Source: Armatimonadota bacterium
GTDB lineage: Bacteria; Armatimonadota; Fervidibacteria; Fervidibacterales; Fervidibacteraceae
Length of the DNA stretch: 6,156 nucleotides
Reading direction: 5' to 3'
NCBI GenBank assembly: GCA_026419315.1
Contig: JANZZQ010000067.1
Location: 1 to 6,156, forward strand
The position numbers were made by a program, and so were the translations under genes. The notes below the pieces were generated by a model. It searched no databases. It worked only from the letters and a program-made list of their open reading frames with translations, and was not told where the DNA came from. Positions 1 to 5,325 of this stretch are shown here, one piece after another. The first letter of the stretch is position 1, and every line of letters begins with the position of its first letter.

Positions 1-76
1 AGCGAAAATCTTTCGCCGAATGAATTCGGTGCTCATTGATTCGTCATCAACCACTGGCTAAAGCAAGTGGCATGGA
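1..76 (+). repeat. Two-hairpin repeat, copy 1
   Basis: This stretch matches 1267-1342 at 75 of 76 positions; the one internal difference is A65 against C1331. It contains hairpin A (CGCCGAAT, GA, ATTCGGTG; 14-31), a 19-base spacer starting CTCA, and hairpin B (CCACTGGCT, AA, AGCAAGTGG; 51-70), followed by CATGGA. The single difference from copy 2 breaks one pair of hairpin B. The match starts at base 1, so the element may extend left of the window. It sits 52 bases upstream of the antitoxin start. No protein coding is inferred for it. Confidence 0.85.
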
Positions 77-114
77 CTTTCAAAAAGTCGGCAATCTTTT
101 CCGAATTTTCAAGG
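77..114. promoter_or_regulatory. Imperfect inverted repeat before vapB, possible operator
   Basis: The arms 77-91 (CTTTCAAAAAGTCGG) and 101-114 (CCGAATTTTCAAGG) are inverted relative to each other with about 11 of 14 pairs matching when one base is bulged; the centre is 92-100. It lies between repeat copy 1 and the vapB ribosome binding site. VapBC complexes commonly repress their own promoter by binding inverted repeats here, so an operator is a reasonable inference. A chance AT-rich palindrome is also possible. I could not assign a convincing -35/-10 pair. Confidence 0.3.
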
Positions 115-128
115 CAGGTGAAATTGCG

Positions 129-458
129 ATGGGAAGGATTGTGATTGAAGTGCCTGATGAGTTGCAATCTCGTTGGGAGCAGTTGGCAAAAGAGTCTGGT
201 CAAAGCCTTGAGGAGTTCATCGTTAGCGAGCTTTCAAAGCGATGTCCGCCGACCGTTTCGCCGCCAATCGAGGTTGAAGACCAAAGAGAATTCGTCAAGG
301 CTATTTTGAGACAAGCGGGTTTGCTTGAGGAGTTCACGGAAGAGGAAAAACGGCAGTATCAACCGCTGTCAAGGGAGGAACGAAAAAGGTTGGCGGAAAA
401 GGCTGGGCGCGGTAAACCTGCAAGCGAAATCATCTTAGAGGAGCGGGGTGAACGATGA
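129..458 (+). CDS. VapB-like antitoxin
   Basis: Predicted 109-residue antitoxin of the toxin gene that follows. Residues 3-38 (IVIEVPDEL followed by an Ala/Gly/Ser-containing helix and SLEEFIVSEL) resemble a ribbon-helix-helix DNA-binding fold. The acidic and basic middle (50-95) looks helical, and the tail KPASEIILEERGER resembles the toxin-binding end of antitoxins paired with PIN toxins. The start is ATG 129 because AGGTGA at 116-121 sits 7 bases upstream; the open frame continues back to 36 only through the repeat, which is probably not translated. The stop overlaps the vapC start as ATGA, indicating translational coupling. Expected role: bind and inhibit the toxin and repress the operon. 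The family is inferred from fold-like pattern and context, so the exact antitoxin class is uncertain. Confidence 0.8.
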   Translation: MGRIVIEVPDELQSRWEQLAKESGQSLEEFIVSELSKRCPPTVSPPIEVEDQREFVKAILRQAGLLEEFTEEEKRQYQPLSREERKRLAEKAGRGKPASEIILEERGER

Positions 459-916
459 GTTGGTTTGTGTTTGAGAGCAGTGCAATTATCAAGCGCTATG
501 TGGCTGAAACTGGTTCGCAATGGGTTGAGGAAATTTGCGACTTGTCTCAGGGACATCAGATAGTTTTATGCGACCTTTGCATAACTGAGGTGGCGAGTGC
601 GCTTTCAAGACTTCAACGAGAAGGGCGATTGACAACTGAAGAGAGAGACCGAGTTTACAACGATTTTCTCGCTCACTGTCGCAATGAATATGTTCTCGTT
701 CCGATAACGAGGCAGATGCTTGAAGAGGCAGGAACGCTTTGCTTCCGACACCCGTTAAGAGCGTTAGATGCAATTCATTTGGCGGCAGCGTTGCAAGTGG
801 CTCGGACAATCAGACAGCAAGGTTTGACGATAACTTTCGTTTCCGCCGACGATGCTTTGTTGAATTCGGCTCAAGTTGAAGGTCTGAGCGTTGAAAACCC
901 AAACTGGCATCCATAG
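455..916 (+). CDS. vapC: VapC-family PIN-domain toxin
   Basis: A 153-residue PIN-domain protein, the usual size of VapC toxins, which are magnesium-dependent ribonucleases that cut tRNA or rRNA in the cytoplasm. Recognisable blocks are FESSAIIKRYVAETGS (6-21), TEVASAL (44-50) with acidic E45, LRALDAIHLAAAL (101-113) with D105, and FVSADDALL (128-136) with D132. The C-terminal ENPNWHP is typical of the subfamily. The usual first catalytic Asp of the DSSA block is Glu here (E7), a conservative but uncommon change that may reduce or alter activity. The gene overlaps vapB by four bases (ATGA), so both are made from one transcript. A relic of a related vapC 3' end lies at 1503-1571. PIN assignment is firm; the target RNA cannot be told from sequence. 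Confidence 0.9.
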   Translation: MSWFVFESSAIIKRYVAETGSQWVEEICDLSQGHQIVLCDLCITEVASALSRLQREGRLTTEERDRVYNDFLAHCRNEYVLVPITRQMLEEAGTLCFRHPLRALDAIHLAAALQVARTIRQQGLTITFVSADDALLNSAQVEGLSVENPNWHP

Positions 917-955
917 CGATTCTCAACTTCATTGCCAGTTTTTATCCCACTGAAC
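917..955 (+). repeat. vapC downstream flank, copy of 1572-1612
   Basis: Directly after the vapC stop the bases TTCATTGCCAG...TTATCCCACTGAACA align by eye with TTCGTTGCCAA...TTATCCGCTCAAACA after the relic stop at 1571, with roughly 70 percent identity allowing small gaps. Since the two coding tails upstream also align, the two segments look like one duplicated vapC 3' end plus flank. No terminator hairpin is visible in either. Confidence 0.5.
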
Positions 956-1266
956 ATGCCTGCCGTTTGCACCATGCCGACCATTTCGGCGCGACAGGCT
1001 CGGTTGTTTAGGCGTGAGCACTTTAGGCGAAACGCAACTCTAACTGCACTGCTTTGGTTTTGGAGCAAAGCGCTTTCCGTAAGGCTATCATTGAAACGAC
1101 GGCAGTGACCTATCAAGGGGCAAAGGAGTTGGCAAAGGGTTGACAAAGCTTGTTGAAAACTTTTTGCCAAACACGCTGCGGGATTTAGCCTGCGGCAACT
1201 GCTAAAGAATGTGCAGCGCAAACGAAATTTGGCTTTGAATTTTGGGCAGGTTTTACTTGCTATTGC
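917..1266. other. Spacer without recognisable gene
   Basis: This 350-base stretch has no supportable gene: the + frames are broken by stops, and the long minus-strand open frame has no recognisable motif, ribosome binding site or plausible composition. Its first 39 bases match the flank after the vapC relic. An inverted repeat TTGGCAAA/TTTGCCAA lies at 1129-1136 and 1163-1170. At 1176-1195 a 9-2-9 hairpin with 6 of 9 pairs (CTGCGGGAT, TT, AGCCTGCGG) has the geometry of hairpin B in inverse orientation and may be a decayed repeat. A short + frame (about 1154-1327) is basic-rich and could be the end of a dead gene, but I recognise no family. Confidence 0.5.
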
Positions 1267-1342
1267 AGCGAAAATCTTTCGCCGAATGAATTCGGTGCTC
1301 ATTGATTCGTCATCAACCACTGGCTAAAGCCAGTGGCATGGA
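1267..1342 (+). repeat. Two-hairpin repeat, copy 2
   Basis: Near-identical to 1-76. Hairpin A is at 1280-1297 (CGCCGAAT/ATTCGGTG, one imperfect pair). The 19-base spacer starts CTCA. Hairpin B at 1317-1336 is a perfect 9-bp stem (CCACTGGCT/AGCCAGTGG) with a two-base AA centre, followed by CATGGAT. Copies 1 and 2 are direct repeats exactly 1266 bases apart with vapBC between them. Confidence 0.88.
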
Positions 1343-1360
1343 TGCAGGGATGTAACTCAA

Positions 1361-1430
1361 ATTCATGCTACGGGCTTTAGCCCGTAGTCGTTGACGCATT
1401 TTTGAGCGCCGATTTCAATCGGCGAAAATT
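1361..1430 (-). repeat. Two-hairpin repeat, inverted divergent copy
   Basis: Read on the minus strand this has the same layout as copies 1 and 2. Hairpin A (1424-1407) is CGCCGATT, GA, AATCGGCG. The spacer is 19 bases and starts CTCA. Hairpin B (1387-1368) is CTACGGGCT, AA, AGCCCGTAG, followed by CATGAAT. Both stems are perfect although three stem positions differ from copy 2, because each change is matched on the opposite arm. This points to selection or copying for structure. Confidence 0.75.
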
Positions 1431-1442
1431 TCTCTTCGTCAA

Positions 1443-1503
1443 TTCGCCGAATAAATTCGGCGCTCATTTTGTCTCGTTATCAACCGCTGGCTGAAGCCAT
1501 TGG
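1443..1503 (+). repeat. Two-hairpin repeat, copy 3
   Basis: Hairpin A at 1445-1462 is perfect (CGCCGAAT, AA, ATTCGGCG). The spacer is 21 bases and again starts CTCA and ends ATCAA. Hairpin B at 1484-1503 (CCGCTGGCT, GA, AGCCATTGG) has one mismatch and one G-T pair. The copy ends exactly where the vapC-like relic begins. Confidence 0.75.
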
Positions 1504-1571
1504 CGTTGAGCAAAGCACCAACAAACCTTGAAGTGAAGGGCGATATCGAAAGCCCGAACTGGCATCTGTAA
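1503..1571 (+). pseudogene. Relic of a second vapC 3' end
   Basis: In one frame these 22 codons plus TAA read ALSKAPTNLEVKG then DIESPNWHL. Against the intact toxin's tail (ALLNSAQVEG, LSVENPNWHP) the last residues match well: IESPNWHL against VENPNWHP, and a KG/EG pair upstream. The DNA after the stop also matches the flank of the intact gene. No PIN catalytic blocks remain upstream; the sequence before 1503 is repeat copy 3. I infer a deleted or degraded vapBC paralogue between the repeat and prfB. The match is short, so this stays tentative, but the coding tail and flank agree. Confidence 0.5.
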
Positions 1572-1633
1572 CAAATTGCAATTTCGTTGCCAAAATTCTT
1601 ATCCGCTCAAACACCACGAAATCACTCGTTTGT

Positions 1634-1641
1634 GAGGTGAT
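1634..1641 (+). promoter_or_regulatory. prfB ribosome binding site
   Basis: GAGGTGAT is complementary to the 16S rRNA tail over eight bases and ends 5 bases before ATG 1647 (9 bases counted from GAGG). An in-frame TAG at 1641-1643 closes the frame upstream, so translation must start at GTG 1644 or ATG 1647. This places the RF2 start upstream of the TGA frameshift codon. Confidence 0.8.
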
Positions 1642-1646
1642 AGGTG

Positions 1647-2778
1647 ATGCTCAGCACCATCGTGGAAAGAGCTCGTGAACTTTTGGAACGCCTTAAAGAG
1701 TTAGGTGATGCACTTTGACTTGGCTTCGAAGCGACGCCAAATTGAAGAGTTGGAAGAGCAAGTTAACCAACCTGACTTTTGGAACGACCCGAAAAAGGCA
1801 GCCGAGGTCACGAAAAGACTTGGTAGTTTGCGCAATGAAGTTGAACGCTTTGAAAACTTGCAACAACGGTTGAGCTCAATCGTTGAACTTGCTGAACTTG
1901 CGATGGAAGAGGAAGACGAAAGCGTTGAGCCTGAACTCGAAGGGGAATTGAGGGAAGCGGAGAAAGTTTTTCGGGAAGTTGAAATTAGCGCCCTGCTTTC
2001 CGGCGAACACGACCGAAGCAACGCAATTTTGTCAATTACGCCCGGAGCGGGCGGAACCGATGCCCAAGATTGGGCAGAGATGCTTGCGCGAATGTATCAA
2101 CGGTGGGCTCAACGGCATGGCTTTGAATTTGAAATCCTTGACTACACAGAAGGCAAAGAGGCTGGGATCAAGAGCTTCACGGCGTTGGTAAAAGGCGATT
2201 ACGCTTACGGCTTGCTGAAAACGGAACGAGGCGTTCACAGGCTTGTCCGCATTTCACCTTTTGATGCCGATAAAAGTCGTCACACTTCCTTTGCGGCGGT
2301 TGATGTCATCCCAGAAATCGGTGAAGATGTCAAGATTGACATCCGCGAAGAAGATTTGGAGATTGAAACCTTTCGCTCTTCAGGTCCTGGCGGTCAACAC
2401 ATGCAGAAGAACGAGACCGCCGTCCGAATTACTCACAAACCGACGGGCATTGTGGTGACTTGTCAATCGGAACGAAGCCAACACAGAAACAAGGAAGTTG
2501 CATTGCAAATCTTGAAAGCTAAGCTTTACGAACTTGAGCGGCGGAAGCGGGAGGAGGAACTGGCAAGGTTGAGAGGCGAGTTGCCCGAAATCAGTTTCGG
2601 GAGCCAAATTCGAAGTTATGTTTTGCATCCTTACAAACTTGTCAAGGATTTGAGGACAGATGTGGAGACGAGCGATGTTGAAAGCGTGCTGGATGGTGAA
2701 TTAGACGAGTTCATTTATGCTGCGCTCAAGAAAGAAGCGGTGTCAAAGGGACGAAAGGCAGAGGACTCGGGTCGGTAA
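1647..2778 (+). CDS. prfB: Peptide chain release factor RF2 (programmed +1 frameshift)
   Basis: RF2 recognises UAA and UGA in the ribosomal A site and triggers peptide release. The coding sequence is 1647-1715 joined to 1717-2778: 23 codons, then TGA in frame at 1716-1718 skipped by a +1 shift, giving 376 residues. In this numbering the stop-codon recognition motif SPF falls at 203-205 and the catalytic GGQ at 248-250, within two residues of the E. coli positions, which supports the joined model. QPDFWNDP (about 41-48) is the conserved N-terminal domain block. The GGQ context SGPGGQHMQKNETAVR differs mildly from the common AGGQHVN form. Starting at GTG 1705 or ATG 1708 would avoid the frameshift but lacks a suitably spaced ribosome binding site and loses the N-terminal helix. 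Expression is expected to be autoregulated by RF2 level. The 3' end converges on aroE. Confidence 0.97.
1703..1719 (+). promoter_or_regulatory. RF2 programmed +1 frameshift site
   Basis: The site is AGGTGAT (1703-1709), GCA, then CTT TGA C (1713-1719). The slippery CTT, the TGA stop and the following C are the same as in E. coli prfB. The internal Shine-Dalgarno-like AGGTGAT is 3 bases from CTT, but it uses the 3' half of the anti-SD complement (AGGTGAT) rather than the AGGGGG of E. coli. When RF2 is scarce, the ribosome stalls at TGA, shifts one base and continues with GAC as residue 24. Confidence 0.93.
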
Positions 2779-2785
2779 AGGAAAA

Positions 2786-3667
2786 TCAATGGCGATGCCT
2801 CAGCGCTTTATAGCAAATGCGAAGCATGAGTTTAATTAGTTCATCTGTCACCTTCACACCCAGGCACAATTCGATTGCCTTTTCGTTGGTGTAAACGAGC
2901 ATGGGAACCCCGTCCACAGTTTTGCAGCCTTTACGTTTCGCTTCCTTCAACAGCCGAGTTCGGACGGGGTTGTAAACGATATCAAAAACGACCAAGTCAC
3001 GGTGTAAAGCGTCTGCAGGGATAGGGATACCGGTCTCGTTCGGGTGCATGCCAACTGAAGTTGCATTTACCAGCAAATCGCAATTTTTCAGTTCGCTGCG
3101 AATTAAATCTGGGTCGTAGGCAAGGACCCGAACCTCGCTGAAACCCAGCTTGCGCTTCAGTTCATCGCCCAATTTCTTCGCCTTTTCAATCGTTCGGTTG
3201 AAAAGCGTCAATTTCCGGGCACCATCCAAAACGAATTGAAACGCTAAGGCGCGACCTGCCCCACCAGTGCCAACGATAGCGACGCATTTGCCGCGAATGT
3301 CTATGCCTGTTTCCCTTAAACTTCGGCTTGCAGCGTAGCCGTCGGTGCTGTATGCGATGACTCTCTTGTCTTTGAAAACGAGCAGGTTCGCGCTTCCCAT
3401 TAACTCAGCGAACTTATCGCGTTCGTCAGCGATTTTGAAAGCATCCTCTTTGTGGGGGATCGTCACCATCACGCCCAGGACTCCAGCCACCTTAAAGCCC
3501 TTGACAACATCGCGCAAAAGCCCCTTGGGAACCCTGAAGGCGATATTGCGAACATTCACGCCCAGCTTCTTGAGAGCGGCGTTTTGAATTTGAGGCGTTA
3601 GCGAGTGTTCAATTGGGTCGCCGACAAGGGCTATGATTTTGGTTCTGGCGTCAATTTCCCAAGCCAC
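2786..3667 (-). CDS. aroE: Shikimate dehydrogenase family protein (AroE-like)
   Basis: A 293-residue NAD(P)-dependent dehydrogenase, expected to reduce 3-dehydroshikimate to shikimate in aromatic amino acid synthesis in the cytosol. The N-terminal substrate domain shows GDPIEHSLTPQIQNAAL (16-32), VTIPHK with catalytic K73, GSAN with N94, and STDGY with D109. The nucleotide domain has GTGGAGRA (133-140) and FNRT (156-159), the latter typical of NADP use; NATSVGM is at 201-207. The C-terminal GVPMLVYTNEKAIEL (253-267) has T260 where the family's substrate-binding Gln normally sits. T24 replaces the second Ser, and M67 replaces the Asn of NVT. It may therefore be a divergent AroE or a paralogue with another substrate. 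The start is GTG 3667, with GGGGTGA (3677-3683) 9 bases upstream. It is last of three co-directional genes, 33 bases after tatA. Confidence 0.88.
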   Translation of the reverse strand: MAWEIDARTKIIALVGDPIEHSLTPQIQNAALKKLGVNVRNIAFRVPKGLLRDVVKGFKVAGVLGVMVTIPHKEDAFKIADERDKFAELMGSANLLVFKDKRVIAYSTDGYAASRSLRETGIDIRGKCVAIVGTGGAGRALAFQFVLDGARKLTLFNRTIEKAKKLGDELKRKLGFSEVRVLAYDPDLIRSELKNCDLLVNATSVGMHPNETGIPIPADALHRDLVVFDIVYNPVRTRLLKEAKRKGCKTVDGVPMLVYTNEKAIELCLGVKVTDELIKLMLRICYKALRHRH

Positions 3668-3700
3668 CGAGCTCTTTCACCCCACAATACCACGTAAGCA

Positions 3701-3883
3701 TCAACTTGTCTTGCTCTCACGAGTCTCCCTCCGCTCCTCAGGCTCCTCCTCATGCATCGCTTTCTTGAACTCTTTGATGCCTTTGCCTAACGATGAGAAG
3801 AACTCGGGCACTTTCTTTGCCCCGAACAGGAGCACCACGATAACAGCGATGATTAAAAGTTCCTGCGGGCTAAGCCCGAACAT
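3701..3883 (-). CDS. tatA: Sec-independent translocase subunit TatA/TatE
   Basis: A complete 60-residue TatA-type protein of the twin-arginine translocase, which moves folded proteins across the inner membrane. MFGLSPQELLIIAVIVVLLF begins with a short N-tail, then one membrane segment (about 6-20). The conserved FG (20-21) hinge follows, then an amphipathic helix (about 24-42: KKVPEFFSSLGKGIKEFKKA), and a highly charged tail. The absence of the longer TatB-type tail, together with the LLFGAKKVPE block, favours TatA or TatE over TatB. The ATG at 3883 has a strong AAAGGAGG site 8 bases upstream, which lies inside the last codons of the upstream cyclase gene; the two genes overlap by 14 bases. 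No tatC is in the window, so the partner is elsewhere. Confidence 0.96.
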   Translation of the reverse strand: MFGLSPQELLIIAVIVVLLFGAKKVPEFFSSLGKGIKEFKKAMHEEEPEERRETRESKTS

Positions 3884-5114
3884 TGTTTCCGCCTCCTTTT
3901 ACCAGTTCAGGTTCAAACAAGCAGACTTTGTTCCTCCCCGTTTGCTTTGCCTTGTATAGCGCTTCATCTGCGGCGCGCACAAGTTCATTTCCATTTTGAG
4001 CATGTTCTGGGAAAACCGCAACCCCTATGCTAATCGTGATGCGAATTTGCAAATCGGGCGAAACAGTAACGGGTGATTCGGCAATGATTTGTCTTAACCG
4101 CTCAGCCAAGATAAGTGCTCGGTCAGCGGGAGTTTGAGGAGCCAAAACAACGAATTCCTCACCGCCGTATCTGGCGAGGAAGTCGGTCCGCCTCAAAACC
4201 CTCCTTAACCGCTGCGCAATTTGCTGCAACACGATGTCGCCAACTTGGTGCCCGTATGTGTCGTTAACCTGCTTGAAGTGGTCTAAGTCCAACATGAGTG
4301 CGCTCAGGGGATATTGGTATCGGCGAGCTCGCTCAATCTCCTCGTTCAATCTCCATTCAAAGTGTCGGCGATTTGCGATTCCCGTCAACTCATCCGTGAT
4401 GGAAAGGTTTTCAAGGAAAGCAATCAACTTCGCCTTCTCCAAAGCGAGCGCTGTTTGGTTGGCTACCGCTTCTAAAAAACGCAATTCGTCGGCCGTGAAC
4501 GAATGGGAAGAGCGTTCCAGCTTTATCAGGGCGACGACATTTTCATCAGTGACGATCGGGATAAGCAGAGAACCGTGAAGTTGGACGACATTGCGGGTTA
4601 GCTGCCCTTTTGCCCATGAGGGAATTCTGTTTCTGTCCTTGCTCTCCAACTCTTCCACGACCATTTGGCTTGAAGGACCTTCCCAAACCCCGTAGACAGT
4701 GGTTGTGTCGAAAACGACTATTTCCATCTTGTCAAGGTGAAGGAAAGGGGGCAACTCGCTCAGCAAGGCGAGTGCAATGTCTTTGCGGGTCGTGACAATG
4801 ACGAAGCGGTGAAGCAACTGAACCAAGAGCCCTAACTGGTCGCGTTGGCTGAGAAGTTGACGGAGTGCGTTTTGAGTGGTTTGCCACTCCGTCTGTAAAC
4901 TTTCCAGCCGTCTCTGTTGCTCGTCGGTCACAAAGACCCTGTAAAACAGAAGGCTTAAAATCGCCGTCAAGAAACCCAGGATTGCCAGGGAAATTGAGGA
5001 AAGCAAGGCAAGCCCCAAATTCTGAACAGCCTTCAAGATAAACCAAAAGCAAACTACGCAAAACCCTAACCAAAGGGCTGAAATGATCACAAAAATCCGC
5101 ACACTGGCGCACAC
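3870..5114 (-). CDS. Membrane GAF-GGDEF diguanylate cyclase
   Basis: Predicted to make cyclic di-GMP from two GTP, at the inner membrane. In the 414-residue form there are two hydrophobic segments (about 6-28 and 34-58), a heptad-like coiled coil (about 64-96), a GAF-like sensor domain (about 99-228, with LLIPIVTDENVVALIKLE and FTADELRFLEAVANQTALALEKA), and a complete GGDEF domain (about 235-405). The last shows TDELTGIANRRHF with D241, LDLDHFKQVND with D276, the active-site GGEEF at 317-321, and an inhibitory RxxD (R308-D311) exactly five residues before it. Catalysis and product inhibition are therefore expected. The start GTG 5114 is chosen for its GGAGG 9 bases upstream; a longer form from TTG 5174 adds 20 basic residues but lacks a good site. 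It is first in an operon with tatA and aroE. The GAF ligand is unknown. Confidence 0.95.
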   Translation of the reverse strand: MCASVRIFVIISALWLGFCVVCFWFILKAVQNLGLALLSSISLAILGFLTAILSLLFYRVFVTDEQQRRLESLQTEWQTTQNALRQLLSQRDQLGLLVQLLHRFVIVTTRKDIALALLSELPPFLHLDKMEIVVFDTTTVYGVWEGPSSQMVVEELESKDRNRIPSWAKGQLTRNVVQLHGSLLIPIVTDENVVALIKLERSSHSFTADELRFLEAVANQTALALEKAKLIAFLENLSITDELTGIANRRHFEWRLNEEIERARRYQYPLSALMLDLDHFKQVNDTYGHQVGDIVLQQIAQRLRRVLRRTDFLARYGGEEFVVLAPQTPADRALILAERLRQIIAESPVTVSPDLQIRITISIGVAVFPEHAQNGNELVRAADEALYKAKQTGRNKVCLFEPELVKGGGNNVRA

Positions 5115-5123
5115 CTTTTGCTT

Positions 5124-5128
5124 CCTCC
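5124..5128 (-). promoter_or_regulatory. Ribosome binding site deciding the cyclase start
   Basis: On the minus strand GGGGGAGGAAG provides a full GGAGG 9 bases before GTG 5114. No comparable site precedes TTG 5174, the only other start upstream in frame that I noted, so the shorter protein is preferred. Confidence 0.65.
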
Positions 5129-5148
5129 CCCAGTAGTCGTTTCGTTTC

Positions 5149-5184
5149 TTGACTGCTCCCTTCGGCTGACACAAAATTGATAAT
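5149..5184 (+). promoter_or_regulatory. Possible tRNA promoter elements
   Basis: TTGACT (5149-5154) resembles a -35 box; 17 bases later CAAAAT (5172-5177) is a 4/6 match to a -10 box. GATAAT (5179-5184) is a better -10 box (5/6), sitting 9 bases before the tRNA, but lies 24 bases from TTGACT. The elements cannot all belong to one standard promoter, so only the general location is supported. Confidence 0.3.
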
Positions 5185-5193
5185 GCCTAAAAT

Positions 5194-5278
5194 GCCGCGG
5201 TGGCGGAACTTGGCAGACGCGCTGGCCTCAGGAGCCAGTGGGCGTAAGCCCGTGCGGGTTCAAATCCCGCCCGCGGCA
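5194..5278 (+). tRNA. tRNA-Leu (anticodon CAG)
   Basis: An 85-base class II tRNA. The acceptor stem is GCCGCGG/CCGCGGC (5194-5200 with 5271-5277), with discriminator A5278 and encoded CCA at 5279-5281. The D region GGCGGAACTTGGCAGACGC is of leucine type. The anticodon stem is CTGGC/GCCAG, with loop CTCAGGA and anticodon CAG at 5229-5231, reading CUG codons. The long variable arm GGGC-GTAA-GCCC (5240-5251) and T arm GCGGG-TTCAAAT-CCCGC are intact. It is divergent from the cyclase gene; no clear intrinsic terminator follows. Confidence 0.97.
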
Positions 5279-5325
5279 CCATTCTTCATTTTGGCTCATT
5301 CCCCAACAATTTCTTGGCTCATCAC

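Noticed and set aside
36..128. Longer antitoxin start at 36
   Set aside because: The extra 31 residues come from the repeat and leader; ATG 129 has a well-spaced AGGTGA and begins at the conserved domain.
860..876. GAATTCGGCTCA inside vapC resembling hairpin A
   Set aside because: It encodes the normal LLNSAQ part of the PIN domain and has no left arm.
871..1320. 149-codon open frame on the minus strand
   Set aside because: It overlaps the vapC end and repeat copy 2, has no ribosome binding site or recognisable motif, and has Cys/Ser/Arg-rich shadow-like composition.
1267..1510. CRISPR array
   Set aside because: The units are few, in mixed orientation, each with two internal hairpins and no regular unique spacers.
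3864..3880. Palindrome CGGGCTAAGCCCG at the tatA start resembling hairpin B
   Set aside because: It is explained by conserved coding (FGLSP) and lacks the rest of the repeat; a chance or mild translational hairpin at most.
4732..5172. 146-codon minus-strand frame inside the cyclase gene
   Set aside because: It is an alternate frame of the GAF and membrane part of the cyclase with no motif.
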